This document shows positions 33,912-42,976 of a DNA stretch of 64,000 nucleotides, piece after piece (position 1 is the stretch's first letter; each line of letters begins with the position of its first letter). Source of the stretch: Thermoprotei archaeon (lineage in GTDB: Archaea > Thermoproteota > Thermoprotei_A > Sulfolobales > Acidilobaceae); NCBI GenBank assembly GCA_029335875.2, contig JARJMZ020000010.1, positions 50,675 to 114,674 of the forward strand. Direction: 5' to 3'. Below the pieces are notes generated by a model, which saw only the letters and a program-made list of their open reading frames with translations, was not told the origin of the DNA and did not search any database. The translations under genes were made by a program, and so were the position numbers.

Positions 33912-35072
33912 TCAGGGCACAACTCTTATGGGGAATATGGTTAACAGGGAGATCACCATAGCTAAAGTCACCACCCCCACTAGAGGGGTGACAAAGCGCT
34001 TAGCATCCTCACCTCCAAGCCTAGCTATTAAGTCTCCCAGGAAGTGGCCTCCGTCAGTGACCAGCGCGCCCATGGGTGTTGGCACGAATATGGGGGCAGC
34101 GTTTATGAGTGCTAGGGCAAGGTTTATCATGAAGAGGGCCATTAACAGGGGTATTATGAGGCTTCCGCCCAGCCCGAACTCGAACGCTTGAGCTACCGTG
34201 ACCCCTATTTTATCCCTCCCCTCTGGCTTGAATACTTTCAGCTCGAGCTCCCCCCCTTCATATGCGACTTTCACGTTGAACGTTACGCTCCTTCCTTTAT
34301 CTTTAACCCCAAGTTTTTCTAGGGCTTCAGTGAACTCTCCTATAGTTTTAACTGGTGAACCCTCGACCTCAACGATCACCATCCCGGGCTTTAGCCCGGC
34401 CTCGCTTGCAGGACTGTTCTCGAGGACTTCCTGGATGACTACGTAAGTGGAGACTGTGGATGCGAGAGCTGTTAATACTAGGAAAGCTATGAAGGCTAGC
34501 ACAATATTCCCCATAACGCCCCCAGAGTATATTTTAAGCCTTGAAGCTAGAGGGGCCTTCTTGAGGCTGCCCTCATCGGGCTCCACGAAAGCCCCGGGTA
34601 TGAAGGCTAAGAGTAGGAGCCCGAAATCCTTGACTTTAACCCCGCTAGCTCTGGCTATTAGCGCGTGGGCAGCCTCATGGACTACTATTGCGAGCCCGAC
34701 AGCTATGAGGATGAAGGCTAGGTTAGCGTCGAGGGGCACCGTAACCCCGGGTATTAGAGGTACCAGCCCGGGCTGAGCCCCCCCAGGCAGTGTTTCCCCA
34801 GAGAAGTATCTAGCCCTTATCAGCTCCACGATCAACACGTAGAAAGAAACCATGGCAACCAAGAATAGGGCAATGGAAAACCAGCCCACCCAGTTTAGGA
34901 GTCTTGGGAGGAGCCCCCCACCATAAGGCTCTAGGGCCACCCCAAACCTTACTATTAAAAGCAGAGGGTAAACTTGAAGCTTACCCCTCCTCCCCCTGAA
35001 AACAAGCCATGCCAAGACCCATAATGCTGTAAACGCTGCTGCCGCCAGCACTAGAGGGTCCACACTAGGCAC
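33912..35072 (-). CDS. Site-2 protease family membrane zinc metalloprotease with PDZ domain
   Basis: The 386-residue product is an M50 intramembrane protease. The zinc motif VHEAAHALIARASG gives HEAAH at residues 132-136. A PDZ domain follows (VLENSPASEAGLKPGMVIVE, ASPVKTIGEFTEAL-like). The second active-site motif NAAPIFVPTPMGALVTDGGH carries the Asp ligand. About seven membrane helices surround these. S2P enzymes cut membrane-bound regulators within the bilayer. It starts at ATG 35072. A 37-residue membrane ORF follows. Confidence 0.9.
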   Translation of the reverse strand: MPSVDPLVLAAAAFTALWVLAWLVFRGRRGKLQVYPLLLIVRFGVALEPYGGGLLPRLLNWVGWFSIALFLVAMVSFYVLIVELIRARYFSGETLPGGAQPGLVPLIPGVTVPLDANLAFILIAVGLAIVVHEAAHALIARASGVKVKDFGLLLLAFIPGAFVEPDEGSLKKAPLASRLKIYSGGVMGNIVLAFIAFLVLTALASTVSTYVVIQEVLENSPASEAGLKPGMVIVEVEGSPVKTIGEFTEALEKLGVKDKGRSVTFNVKVAYEGGELELKVFKPEGRDKIGVTVAQAFEFGLGGSLIIPLLMALFMINLALALINAAPIFVPTPMGALVTDGGHFLGDLIARLGGEDAKRFVTPLVGVVTLAMVISLLTIFPIRVVP

Positions 35073-35111
35073 CGTAGCCGGGAGGAGCGCTCGACCTTAA
35101 TAGGCTTAAGC

Positions 35112-35804
35112 TTAGAGGCCTTCCACCCTCCTCCTAAACAGGACATTGCCCCTAGCGATCCTAGCTATAGCCTCTTCAACGCTCTCCTCGGGGCCCAAAG
35201 TTACTTTAAGGAAGACGCCCGTCCTCCCATGCTCCCTCCTCCTAGTCAACACTCTAACCCTCTCCTCAACAGTAGCTTGGGAGATCCCGAGTATCCTGGC
35301 GACTAAACCCTCCCTCCCAATAACGGGGGATTCCCTGTGGCCCAGACTCGTAGGCTCTATGAGCATAAGCCTCTTATCAACCCCCGGGACTCTCCTTAAA
35401 AATTCCAAGTCCTCGATTGAACACTCTCCGCCCCACTTGTAAAACTCCCTCTCCCTGGTTCTAAGTTTTGCTAGGGGGTAGCTCACCACAGTCTCGCCTT
35501 TATCGTCGAGGTACAGGTAGACTTTAGGCGTGTAGGTTGGGGTAGCCTGGATCAGCTCCTTCCACCTAACCTTGAAGCCTGAGCCCTCAAGCTGGAGCTC
35601 CACAATACTGGGGTTTGGGGGCTCCACAATAACAATGTCAACGTCACTATCAACGTCTACATCGCCCCTGGCAACACTCCCGTGAACGATAACGTTAGGG
35701 TAAACCCTTGAAAGGGCTTTCATAACAGCTAAAGCTTTACCCCTCTTCTCCCCTAAAACCCTCCAACGCCAAGGCTCATAGTAAACCTCCACGAAACCCC
35801 CCAT
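35112..35804 (-). CDS. Nucleotidyltransferase (Pol beta superfamily) with C-terminal helix-turn-helix
   Basis: The 230-residue product begins with a Pol beta-type nucleotidyltransferase: VIVHGSVARGDVDVDSDVDI (about residues 38-57) contains the GS and D-x-D metal-binding pattern. A third acidic region is plausible near VYLYLDDKGE. The C-terminal half includes VIGREGLVARILGISQATVEERVRVL, resembling a helix-turn-helix. Such COG2413-like archaeal proteins are of unknown target. No HEPN partner is adjacent; the neighbour upstream is an unrelated hypothetical gene, so a toxin-antitoxin role is not supported. Confidence 0.75.
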   Translation of the reverse strand: MGGFVEVYYEPWRWRVLGEKRGKALAVMKALSRVYPNVIVHGSVARGDVDVDSDVDIVIVEPPNPSIVELQLEGSGFKVRWKELIQATPTYTPKVYLYLDDKGETVVSYPLAKLRTREREFYKWGGECSIEDLEFLRRVPGVDKRLMLIEPTSLGHRESPVIGREGLVARILGISQATVEERVRVLTRRREHGRTGVFLKVTLGPEESVEEAIARIARGNVLFRRRVEGL

Positions 35805-35846
35805 GGAGCCCTAATTTTGAGAGTTGAAGTTTGAGACTAAAAGTTT

Positions 35847-36431
35847 TTAGATCCCGAGTTTGGCCGCCTCGCTTTCCACGTTTCTCAATGTGGGGAGCTC
35901 TGCTATGCTGCCAGCAGTAACGCTTATGACTACGGCGTTCTCGTCTGGCAGATAGCTCCACTCGTATTTAACCTCCCCTCTAGGTGCGGGTTTAGCTTTA
36001 CCCTCTAGGTAATAGTAAACCTCCATTGCAACCCCTTGGGGGCTCCAGGCTACCCTCAGAGAGTCCGCTTTCAGAGTGCTAGCCTCCAACGCTACCATCT
36101 CAATTTCTATTAGTGGCCCGAGAGGGTCGAACTCCATGTCCTCGAGCTCGAAGAGCCCCACAGCATCCAAGTGTTCTAGGATCTTGTTTACGACCTCCCT
36201 CCACCCTAAAACACCATAGTATATGAGTTCCTCGAAAACGCTGAAAACAATCTTATCCTGGGGCACTGCCAGTTTAAAGCCTAGGACGCTTATATCCTGG
36301 GAATAGCTAGCTATAACATCCAAGGCTGAGGATGCCAGGGAGTCCACTGAGACCCCAAGCTTCCCGGCAAGCTGAGAGAGCCTGGAATACGCGTCCTCAG
36401 AGACTTTAACCTCGATTTTAACCTCGCCCAA
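35847..36431 (-). CDS. Hypothetical protein with possible N-terminal ribbon-helix-helix
   Basis: I do not recognise this 194-residue acidic protein. Residues 3-35 (EVKIEVKVSEDAYSRLSQLA followed by GKLGVSVDSLASSAL) resemble a ribbon-helix-helix or an antitoxin-like dimer unit. The remainder alternates strands and helices, including VFSVFEELIYYGVLGW and a likely beta sheet in EMVALEASTLKADSLRVAW and VKYEWSYLPDENAVVISVTA. It starts at ATG or GTG near 36431 and is 43 bases upstream of the nucleotidyltransferase, on the same strand. Function open. Confidence 0.6.
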   Translation of the reverse strand: MGEVKIEVKVSEDAYSRLSQLAGKLGVSVDSLASSALDVIASYSQDISVLGFKLAVPQDKIVFSVFEELIYYGVLGWREVVNKILEHLDAVGLFELEDMEFDPLGPLIEIEMVALEASTLKADSLRVAWSPQGVAMEVYYYLEGKAKPAPRGEVKYEWSYLPDENAVVISVTAGSIAELPTLRNVESEAAKLGI

Positions 36432-36527
36432 ACCCTAAACACCTAGGAGTTTCTCGAGAAGAGGCGTTTAAAATAGAGGGGGGGTAGCGTGGAAGCTTTA
36501 AATTTAACACGCCACCGTATCGGGAGT

Positions 36528-37472
36528 TTAAGGGAGCACGGTGTTTGGTAGCCCGTTTATAGTGGGCTTCTCTCCCAGCCTTGCATAAGCCCATGGCATA
36601 GCTTCAGTGTTGTATTTAGCTGCTACTTCTGCCTCGCCTGTTACCGCTATTACCCCTATTGTCCCCTGGCCCCATATTCTCGTGTGCTCTTCTACTAGCA
36701 TTGTTGCGGCTTTCTCCACGTCACCGGTTTTCTCATAGTATTCTGAGAGCTTGAGGGAGGCCATTGACAGTATTATCGTCTCCCCTATTCCCGTGGCTGC
36801 CACAGCTATCCTGGGCGTGGCGTAGAAGCCTGCCCCGGGTATGGGGCTATCCCCCACCCTGCCTGGGAGCTTTAAAGCCACTCCCCCCGTGCTCACCCCC
36901 GCCGCTAGACACCCTTTACCGTCTGAAGCTACAGCCCCCACAGTATCGTAGCCTAAGGCTCTAGCCGCTTTAACCCTCGACTCGACCCACGGGCTCGCGC
37001 TGGGGTCTAGTTTAAGCTTCCTCCACCTCTCAATAGCCCTCGCGCTGGGTCCTGGATGTGCTTCGAGCCCTAGTTTTCTAGCTAGCTCGTCAGCCCACGG
37101 GCCAGCTATTATCACGTGGGGGGTCTTCTCCATCACTATCCTAGCGAGCTTTATGGGGTTCCTAGGATATGATACTACTGCTACGCCGCCAGCCCCCCCA
37201 CTGCCAGCCATGATCCCCGCGTCCATAGTAAGGCTCCCGGAGTAGTCGAGGACACTACCTAGGCCTGCATTGAAAACACCAGAGTCTTCTAGGCGGGCCA
37301 CAGCCTCAACAACCATGTCAACGCAATCCCCACTCCTCGAAACCTCCAAGCCCCCATAGACAGCCTCCTCCAAAGCTCTAACCATAGCCTTAAACTCTTC
37401 TAGACTAAGACCCCTCCAGGCGCCCGCGCCCCCGTGGACCACCACTACGGGAACCCCGCTCAAAGAGGACAC
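36528..37472 (-). CDS. Isoaspartyl peptidase/L-asparaginase (Ntn hydrolase)
   Basis: The product belongs to the type 2 asparaginase family. Its start PVVVVHGGAGAWRG, the SLTMDAGIMAGSG region, the autocleavage site GYDTVGAVASDG with Thr as nucleophile, and TGGVALKLPGRVGDSPIPGAG are characteristic. The enzyme is made as a precursor that cleaves before the Thr into alpha and beta subunits, and removes isoaspartyl residues or asparagine. The open frame extends to 37535, but GTG 37472 (after GAGGTTCT) begins the family-like sequence and leaves space for the divergent dUTPase promoter. Confidence 0.88.
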   Translation of the reverse strand: MSSLSGVPVVVVHGGAGAWRGLSLEEFKAMVRALEEAVYGGLEVSRSGDCVDMVVEAVARLEDSGVFNAGLGSVLDYSGSLTMDAGIMAGSGGAGGVAVVSYPRNPIKLARIVMEKTPHVIIAGPWADELARKLGLEAHPGPSARAIERWRKLKLDPSASPWVESRVKAARALGYDTVGAVASDGKGCLAAGVSTGGVALKLPGRVGDSPIPGAGFYATPRIAVAATGIGETIILSMASLKLSEYYEKTGDVEKAATMLVEEHTRIWGQGTIGVIAVTGEAEVAAKYNTEAMPWAYARLGEKPTINGLPNTVLP

Positions 37473-37549
37473 CAGAACCTCTAAGTGCTGGCGGGAGCTT
37501 AACAGTCGATAAGCCCCCTGGAAAGCTAGCACCACAGGGGGGTTTAGAG

Positions 37550-38032
37550 TTGATAGCTCCAGGCTGGAAAGCTAGAGTTAACATAAGGGGGGCTGGCGAA
37601 GACTCAGTACAGCCTGCGGGCGTGGACCTGAGCGTCTGCGAGCTTTCAAGCCTAGAGTCTGAGGGGGTTCTTGGGGCGAGCGTGAGAGAACTCCCGAGAA
37701 CGAACCCTCTAGAACCCCTCAATGGATGGTGGCACTTAAAGCCCGGGGCCTATAGAGTGAGATATTGTGAGATAGTGGAGATACCATTAAACTATGTAGC
37801 ACTCTGCTTCCCGAGGAGCAGCATTTTAAGGATGGGGGCTGAAGTAAAATGCACAGTCTGGGATCCCGGGTACAAGGGGAGGGGCGAAGGGCTACTAGTA
37901 GTATATAATCCTAACGGGGTCAAGCTAGAGAGGGGGGCTAGAGTAGTACAGTTAATATTCGCCAAACTAGAAGACATGCCGGGGAAACCGTACAGCGGCA
38001 TGTACATGAACGAGGGCCTAGAGAAACAGTAG
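37550..38032 (+). CDS. dUTP diphosphatase / dCTP deaminase family protein
   Basis: The 160-residue product is a trimeric dUTPase/Dcd-fold protein: SVQPAGVDLSVCEL, WWHLKPGAYRVRYCEIVEIP, ALCFPRSSILRMGA, a VWDPGYKGRGEGLLVVYNPN segment that builds the substrate pocket, and GARVVQLIFAKLED. These match the five short motifs of the family, whose members remove dUTP or deaminate dCTP. The catalytic Asp of dUTPase fits WDPGYKG, which favours dUTPase. TTG 37550 follows GGGGGGTTT. Divergent from asparaginase. Confidence 0.85.
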   Translation: MIAPGWKARVNIRGAGEDSVQPAGVDLSVCELSSLESEGVLGASVRELPRTNPLEPLNGWWHLKPGAYRVRYCEIVEIPLNYVALCFPRSSILRMGAEVKCTVWDPGYKGRGEGLLVVYNPNGVKLERGARVVQLIFAKLEDMPGKPYSGMYMNEGLEKQ

Positions 38033-38166
38033 ATGCAACCGTAAACACGGGTTATGGTTTTCCAGGTTGACCAAGGGGCTCCTAATCGCTGGGCCTCCTC
38101 ACTACGCGGTGTCGGTGGTCAAGTCATAGCCCCCCGGCCTTATTATGTTTTAGAAGGTTTTAAGCC

Positions 38167-38466
38167 CTACTCACTTCCTATGTTCGTCTCCTCCACTATT
38201 TTTGACCCGGCTACTACTTGGTCTATGCTGTGTATTACGCACCCTAGGTTTTCTAGTTTCTCCTCCAGCTCCTCATAGTTTATGTTGGCCCCTTCTAGGG
38301 TCACGACTAGGGTCATGGTGTCAACATCTATTTCTTTAACGGTGATGTTCACCCCATCTATCCCGTCCATTGACGCTATCTCGCTCCCAATGTCCACTAT
38401 TGAGGGGCCCTTGACGGGCTTTAGGATGTCGAGTACAAGCCTCCTTATGGGGGCTTTCCCCGGCAT
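38167..38466 (-). CDS. DUF211 family protein
   Basis: The 99-residue product matches the small archaeal DUF211 family. It shows IRRLVLDILKPVKGPSIVDI, the strand pair DGVNITVKEIDVDTMTLVVT, EGANINYEELEEKLENLG and the conserved end VIHSIDQVVAGSKIVEE. Members form ferredoxin-like oligomers and have no settled function. It starts at ATG 38466. The adjoining space 38033-38166 has no supported gene, although an opposite-strand frame overlaps this gene. Confidence 0.85.
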   Translation of the reverse strand: MPGKAPIRRLVLDILKPVKGPSIVDIGSEIASMDGIDGVNITVKEIDVDTMTLVVTLEGANINYEELEEKLENLGCVIHSIDQVVAGSKIVEETNIGSE

Positions 38467-38493
38467 AACTCTATACCTAGAGTATTGTTAGTG

Positions 38494-38937
38494 TTAACTC
38501 TCGCCTATTAACTCTTTATCTCGGGCTCCAAGGGTTCTGAGGAGTGATCTCAAAGCCTCGGGGATCTCGACGCTCTTCATAATACTAGGGTTAACTACTG
38601 CCACTGTGACCTCGCACTCTGCAGACTTAGCGTTACCCTTACTCTCATTATATATCTCGAACCTATAAGATATACTCTTCCTGCCCAAAACTATGTCAAC
38701 AATATCCACCCTGAAATCATCATGGGGGAATATGGGAAAACTATAGTTACAAGAAGCCCTAACCCTAGGAACTATAACCCCATGCTTATCCAATAGACCC
38801 GGAAAACCCCCAAGAATACTCTTGAAAAACTCCTCCTCAGCCCTCTCACAATACCTGAAGAAATTGGAAAAATGAACTATACCGGCAGCATCAGTCTCAC
38901 TCCAATAAGCCCTAGACCTGTAACTGAAGATAGCCAT
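38494..38937 (-). CDS. Acyl-CoA thioesterase, hotdog fold (4-hydroxybenzoyl-CoA thioesterase type)
   Basis: The 147-residue product has the hotdog signature: YRSRAYWSETDAAGIVHFSN at residues 5-24, with the catalytic Asp in the TDAAGIVH turn, then FRYCERAEEEFFKSILGG and SCNYSFPIFPHDDFRVDI. Such enzymes hydrolyse acyl-CoA. A gene of this type fits the scattered fatty-acyl enzymes of the window. It starts at ATG 38937 and lies 27 bases upstream of DUF211 on the same strand. Chain preference unknown. Confidence 0.87.
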   Translation of the reverse strand: MAIFSYRSRAYWSETDAAGIVHFSNFFRYCERAEEEFFKSILGGFPGLLDKHGVIVPRVRASCNYSFPIFPHDDFRVDIVDIVLGRKSISYRFEIYNESKGNAKSAECEVTVAVVNPSIMKSVEIPEALRSLLRTLGARDKELIGES

Positions 38938-39112
38938 TGAAACCGGCCCCGGAGAGATAACTCTAGCACCAGAAACCTATATGATTTCCTGTAACGCCCG
39001 GCTAGAACACTTTCAACACTATGTTGATAGCATAGTGGGCCGCGGGGGCTCACACGATTAACGTCCGAGGATAGTCTCGTGATCTATGCTGTGTGGGGTT
39101 TTAGGGGCGGTT

Positions 39113-39997
39113 TTATGAGCATTTCAGTTTGTAGAAGTTTATGGCTATCTCTCTGGCTTTCCTCCTGCTAACTACCTTTGATAGTATCTTCTCGACTTCA
39201 TCCCACGCTCTTATAAGTTCGAGGTCTCTGGGGGCCCATCCTGTTAGCCATAGTAGTGTGTCCAGGTTCAGTATTGGTATCCCCGATTTTTCCGATATTA
39301 TCCTCCAGGCTTCCTGGGCTGGTTTAGGTTTCCTTATTATGTCAGTGTATTTCCAAGCATCCACAACCATGCTCGAGTAGGAGGCGCACGCTACTCTCGA
39401 GTCTACGGGTATTGGTATTTTTGCTCTTACAATTCTAACCTCCCCAGGCTCTCTAGTGGCGTAGTAGACCATTTTAGCGGTGAACGCTACTGTTTTCCTA
39501 TACGCTTCACTTCCCAAGACCCAGGCTACCGCCCTAACTACACTCTCAGGGCTCCTATAGAAGTACTCTGGATCCCACGCTAGCTCGTTTAACACCCCCC
39601 TCATGCCCTCAGCGACCCTCCTAATCCTAACTTTCCTAGCCTCCCTACCGATAATAGCGCCCCTACAATTGTCTATGAACCATGAGAGGTCTGAGACCAC
39701 ATCATCAAGGCTCGCCGGAGGCTCGCCCCCACGCTTAGAAACTATAAGATCCACCATGCACTCCCACCAATCCTCACCCCTAACACTAAGCTTATAACTA
39801 ACCACAGCCGTGAGGAGAGCGTAGACGGAAGCCCACCCCCTACCGATAGCTGTGGAAAGCCTCTTCAAAGCCCTAAACTGCGGGTCTTCAAAATCCTCGA
39901 GAGCCACTATAGCCTCCAAGCTTATGCCCGAGAGGAGCTGGGAGACGCGCTCAACCCTCTCCATGTTAACCCTAACAGTAACCAAAACACCCCCCAT
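39113..39997 (-). CDS. Archaeal 8-oxoguanine DNA glycosylase (AGOG)
   Basis: The product matches AGOG-type N-glycosylase/DNA lyases: TAVVSYKLSVRGEDWWECMV, a helix-hairpin-helix core, the lysine-containing RKTVAFTAKMVYYA and the Asp in IPIPVDSRVACAS, ending with KISEKSGIP-like ISEKSGIPILNLDTLLWLTG. AGOG removes 8-oxoguanine and cleaves the abasic site. The frame extends to 40018, but a TATA-like GGTTTAAAAG at 40019-40028 would start transcription near 39997. That agrees with a leaderless ATG 39997. Confidence 0.88.
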   Translation of the reverse strand: MGGVLVTVRVNMERVERVSQLLSGISLEAIVALEDFEDPQFRALKRLSTAIGRGWASVYALLTAVVSYKLSVRGEDWWECMVDLIVSKRGGEPPASLDDVVSDLSWFIDNCRGAIIGREARKVRIRRVAEGMRGVLNELAWDPEYFYRSPESVVRAVAWVLGSEAYRKTVAFTAKMVYYATREPGEVRIVRAKIPIPVDSRVACASYSSMVVDAWKYTDIIRKPKPAQEAWRIISEKSGIPILNLDTLLWLTGWAPRDLELIRAWDEVEKILSKVVSRRKAREIAINFYKLKCS

Positions 39998-40050
39998 AAT
40001 CTTCCTCTTTGAAAACACTTTTAAACCTAAATCAATTACAGAATATACCC

Positions 40051-40989
40051 CTACTCTAGACCGTACCTCCTCACAAGCTCCCCTAAAACCCTCCTAGCAC
40101 TCTTCATTGTCCAGGTTATGAAAGGTTCCCTAGGTATTGCAGGCCTGGGCCTCCTAAGCTCCTCCCTCACAGCCTCCTCTACCCTATCTATTATTGTTTG
40201 GGGGGTCCTTATGAAATAGATCACGTGCCTAGCCTCCTCCTCTCTAACAGCCTCGTCCAACCCTTCAATCCCATAGCACCTAGCTAGGGCCACAATGTAG
40301 GATGAAAGCTTAGTCACGGGGATAACCCTATACACGCCCCTAGGACCCTGGCTTGTAACATAGTTAAATATGGCCCTGCCGTCCTCCAAAAACCTTGTCC
40401 TAACCCTCCTAATACCCCTCCTCTCAGCCTCCCTAGCAAGCCACTCAGCCCTCTCAACGCTAGAAGCGCTATTCTCCTTACCGACAATCTCAACCTCATC
40501 ACTCCTACCCCTCTCAGGTAGGTATAGTAAATTCTCATACCTAACAGTAACAGTTAAAAGAGGAGAAGACTCGACAACCTCCAAAACATCCTCCGAAAGC
40601 CTGGAGACTACTGCCACGGGCATGAGATAGGGGGCAACAGCAATAACCCCCACACCACCCCTAACAGCACCCTCAAGAGCGGAGGCGAACCCACCATACC
40701 TCCCCTCCTCCCCCACCATCAAGTCATACTCGTGGAACTTAACTTTAACATCATAGGGTGAAAGAGCGGAAACAATAGCGTTAAGTATGGGAACCTCGTC
40801 AACACTAACCTCCCCAACACTCTTAACAGCAACGAGAAAACCCGAAGGACTATAAGCGGGGGAAGCCCCACCCTCCCCCTCCAAACGACCCCCCAATATC
40901 CTAAGGCGCGAATACACCTTCATATACTCTTGAACGCAGGCTTCAACAAGCTCCCTCAAAGCCCCCACTAACCCTTCAACCCCACACAA
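40051..40989 (-). CDS. Hypothetical archaeal protein
   Basis: I do not recognise this 312-residue protein. The N-terminal ~45 residues form a helix, followed by an alternating strand/helix region (SPSGFLVAVKSVGEVSVDEV, VKFHEYDLMVGEEGRYG, GVGVIAVAPYLMPVAVVS) that looks like an alpha/beta fold. The C-terminal third is helical and basic (AVREELRRPRPAIPREPFIT). It begins at TTG 40989 close to an AT-rich promoter-like stretch shared with the divergent M20 peptidase. It precedes AGOG on the same strand, so a link to DNA repair is possible but unsupported. Confidence 0.6.
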   Translation of the reverse strand: MCGVEGLVGALRELVEACVQEYMKVYSRLRILGGRLEGEGGASPAYSPSGFLVAVKSVGEVSVDEVPILNAIVSALSPYDVKVKFHEYDLMVGEEGRYGGFASALEGAVRGGVGVIAVAPYLMPVAVVSRLSEDVLEVVESSPLLTVTVRYENLLYLPERGRSDEVEIVGKENSASSVERAEWLAREAERRGIRRVRTRFLEDGRAIFNYVTSQGPRGVYRVIPVTKLSSYIVALARCYGIEGLDEAVREEEARHVIYFIRTPQTIIDRVEEAVREELRRPRPAIPREPFITWTMKSARRVLGELVRRYGLE

Positions 40990-41064
40990 AGCCTACCATT
41001 ATTAATACTGCAAATTTAAACCTCTTAACTTTAAAGTGAGATACCTCGAGGAGGTGTGATGTGA

Positions 41065-42456
41065 TTGAGCGGTAGAGATTTGAGAGACAAGGTTCTCGGA
41101 GGCGTGGAGCACTATTCTAGGAAATACTTGTACGATGTGTTAAATAGTCTTGTCGAAATCCCTACTGTCTCAGCCTGGGGCGGGGCTGACATGGCTAGAG
41201 GGGCGGGTCTTGTGGCGTCGTTGTTGAAGGAGACTGGTTTTAATGTTGAGGTTAAGAGTGAGGGCGGGCACCCGGCTGTCCTGGCTGAGATGGGTGAAGG
41301 CTCTCGGAGTATTTTAATATACAACCATTACGATGTGCAGCCCCCAGATCCTTTAGAGCTCTGGGATAGCGATCCTTTCAAACTTAGAGTTGTGGGCGGC
41401 AAGGTTTATGGGAGGGGTGTTGCCGATAATAAAGGTAATATTGCGGCGAGGCTTGCCGCTCTAGAGGCTCTCTCGCCCTATATTGAAGACTTGGATATTA
41501 AGGTTAAAGTAATAGTTGAGGGGGAGGAGGAGATAGGCTCCCCGACGCTGGAGAGGATAGTTGCTGGAAACTTAGAGTGGTTTAAGGCTGATGGGGGTAT
41601 ATGGGAGACCGCCTATGTGAGAAGGGATGGTAGACTGTCTATAAGCCTGGGGTTTAAAGGTATGGTTTACGTTGAGCTGACGCTCCGGGGGGCTTCAAGA
41701 GATGTTCACAGCGGGTACTCGCCAATAGTGCCTAACCCCGCCTGGCGCATGGCTAGAATGCTTACAATAATAAAAGATGAGAGTGGGAGAGTCCTGGTTC
41801 CGGGATTCTATGATGATATTGACGTGGAGTTCCTTAAAATGGGGGAGAGCCTCCTAGAACTTGTCGACGTGGAGGACCTCGAGGCTTTAAGGGAGGAGCT
41901 AGGCTTGAAAGGCTTCGTCGGGGACCTGAAAGGCTACGAGGCTCTCAAAGCCCTACACTTAAACCCCTCAATAAACATCTCAGGCCTCTACTCGGGATAC
42001 ACGGGCAAAGGCTCGAAGACAATAGTGCCGTCCACGGCCTCAGCCAAACTAGACATTAGACTAGTCCCGGGACAAGACCCAAATAAGATACTAGAGAAAC
42101 TCCTAGAACACCTAAAAGCCAACAATTTCGAAGACATGGAAATCCACGTTGAAAGCATGTACAGAGCAGGCTATACAAAACCCGGCGCAGCAATAGTAAA
42201 AGCTTCAACAGAAGCAGCTAAAGAAGCTTACAACAAAGAACCACACATACTACCAATGGCGGCAGGCTCAGGCCCCATATACATATTCACGAACATAGCC
42301 AAAACCCCAATGACAGGAGCGGGAGTAGGCTACTACGGCTCCAAAGTCCACGCGCCCAACGAGAACATAAGAATAGAAGACTTCCACAAAGGAGTAAAAC
42401 ACGTAGCCCTAACAATCATAAACTTCGCCACAACACCCCTCACACGCAAAGCCTAG
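41065..42456 (+). CDS. M20 family metallopeptidase (dipeptidase/carboxypeptidase)
   Basis: The 463-residue product is an M20 peptidase. First metal His lies in YNHYDVQPPDPLELW near residue 92. The bridging Asp is in GRGVADNKGNIAARL, and the catalytic Glu pair in VIVEGEEEIGSPTLE. A dimerisation domain follows (GASRDVHSGYS, TASAKLDIRLVPGQDP) and a C-terminal His (YYGSKVHAPNENI). It cleaves dipeptides or C-terminal amino acids in the cytoplasm. TTG 41065 follows GAGGAGGTG. Confidence 0.9.
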   Translation: MSGRDLRDKVLGGVEHYSRKYLYDVLNSLVEIPTVSAWGGADMARGAGLVASLLKETGFNVEVKSEGGHPAVLAEMGEGSRSILIYNHYDVQPPDPLELWDSDPFKLRVVGGKVYGRGVADNKGNIAARLAALEALSPYIEDLDIKVKVIVEGEEEIGSPTLERIVAGNLEWFKADGGIWETAYVRRDGRLSISLGFKGMVYVELTLRGASRDVHSGYSPIVPNPAWRMARMLTIIKDESGRVLVPGFYDDIDVEFLKMGESLLELVDVEDLEALREELGLKGFVGDLKGYEALKALHLNPSINISGLYSGYTGKGSKTIVPSTASAKLDIRLVPGQDPNKILEKLLEHLKANNFEDMEIHVESMYRAGYTKPGAAIVKASTEAAKEAYNKEPHILPMAAGSGPIYIFTNIAKTPMTGAGVGYYGSKVHAPNENIRIEDFHKGVKHVALTIINFATTPLTRKA

Positions 42457-42541
42457 CCATCCAGGTCTTCTAGACGTGCTTCTATTAACACGAGGAGCTG
42501 GAAGAGGAGAAAATAAAACCATTGAAAGAACATGTTAAATA

Positions 42542-42976
42542 ATGTGGAACCTGAAGAGTATTGGGGTTTCGGGTTTGGGCGAGAAGAGGGAGGTTTATAG
42601 GGATCCTGAGGTTGTTAGGAGGATGTCTAGGCTTGTTGCTGAAGGCGCTGTTATGATGGCTGAAGTATGCCCTGTTGATGGGCTTCCCCTTTTCAGGCTT
42701 AAGAGTGGGGAGGTTGTGTGCCCTGTTCATGGTAGGGTTTGGATTGTTGGTAGCGAGGCTGAGGCTGAGGAGGTTGAGGTAGATTTTGTTCTTAGGAAGG
42801 TTGAGTATCATGCTGCTAGGAGGGTTTACGAGCTTTTGAATGACGAGGATGTTGAGGGGCTCGTTAGGTGGCTTGGTGTTTTGGAGGCTGCTGAGAGGGT
42901 TAGGAGTTTGAGGGATTCTAGGCTTAAGAAGCCTCCGGCGGAGGCTCCTAAAGCTGGGAAGGGTGAGGGGGGTTGA
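42542..42976 (+). CDS. UPF0148/Sjogren autoantigen 1 family zinc-ribbon protein
   Basis: The 144-residue product has a single zinc ribbon, CPVDGLPLFRLKSGEVVCPV, preceded by a helix typical of the autoantigen p27/UPF0148 family (VVRRMSRLVAEGAVMMAEV). The C-terminal half is helical and charged, with a Lys/Pro-rich tail. Function in archaea is unknown. It starts at ATG and overlaps the following aminotransferase gene by 4 bases, suggesting coupled translation. Confidence 0.8.
   Translation: MWNLKSIGVSGLGEKREVYRDPEVVRRMSRLVAEGAVMMAEVCPVDGLPLFRLKSGEVVCPVHGRVWIVGSEAEAEEVEVDFVLRKVEYHAARRVYELLNDEDVEGLVRWLGVLEAAERVRSLRDSRLKKPPAEAPKAGKGEGG

Noticed and set aside
38054..38278. 74-codon plus-strand frame
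   Set aside because: More than half overlaps DUF211 in antisense, and the remaining part shows no promoter or ribosome binding site.
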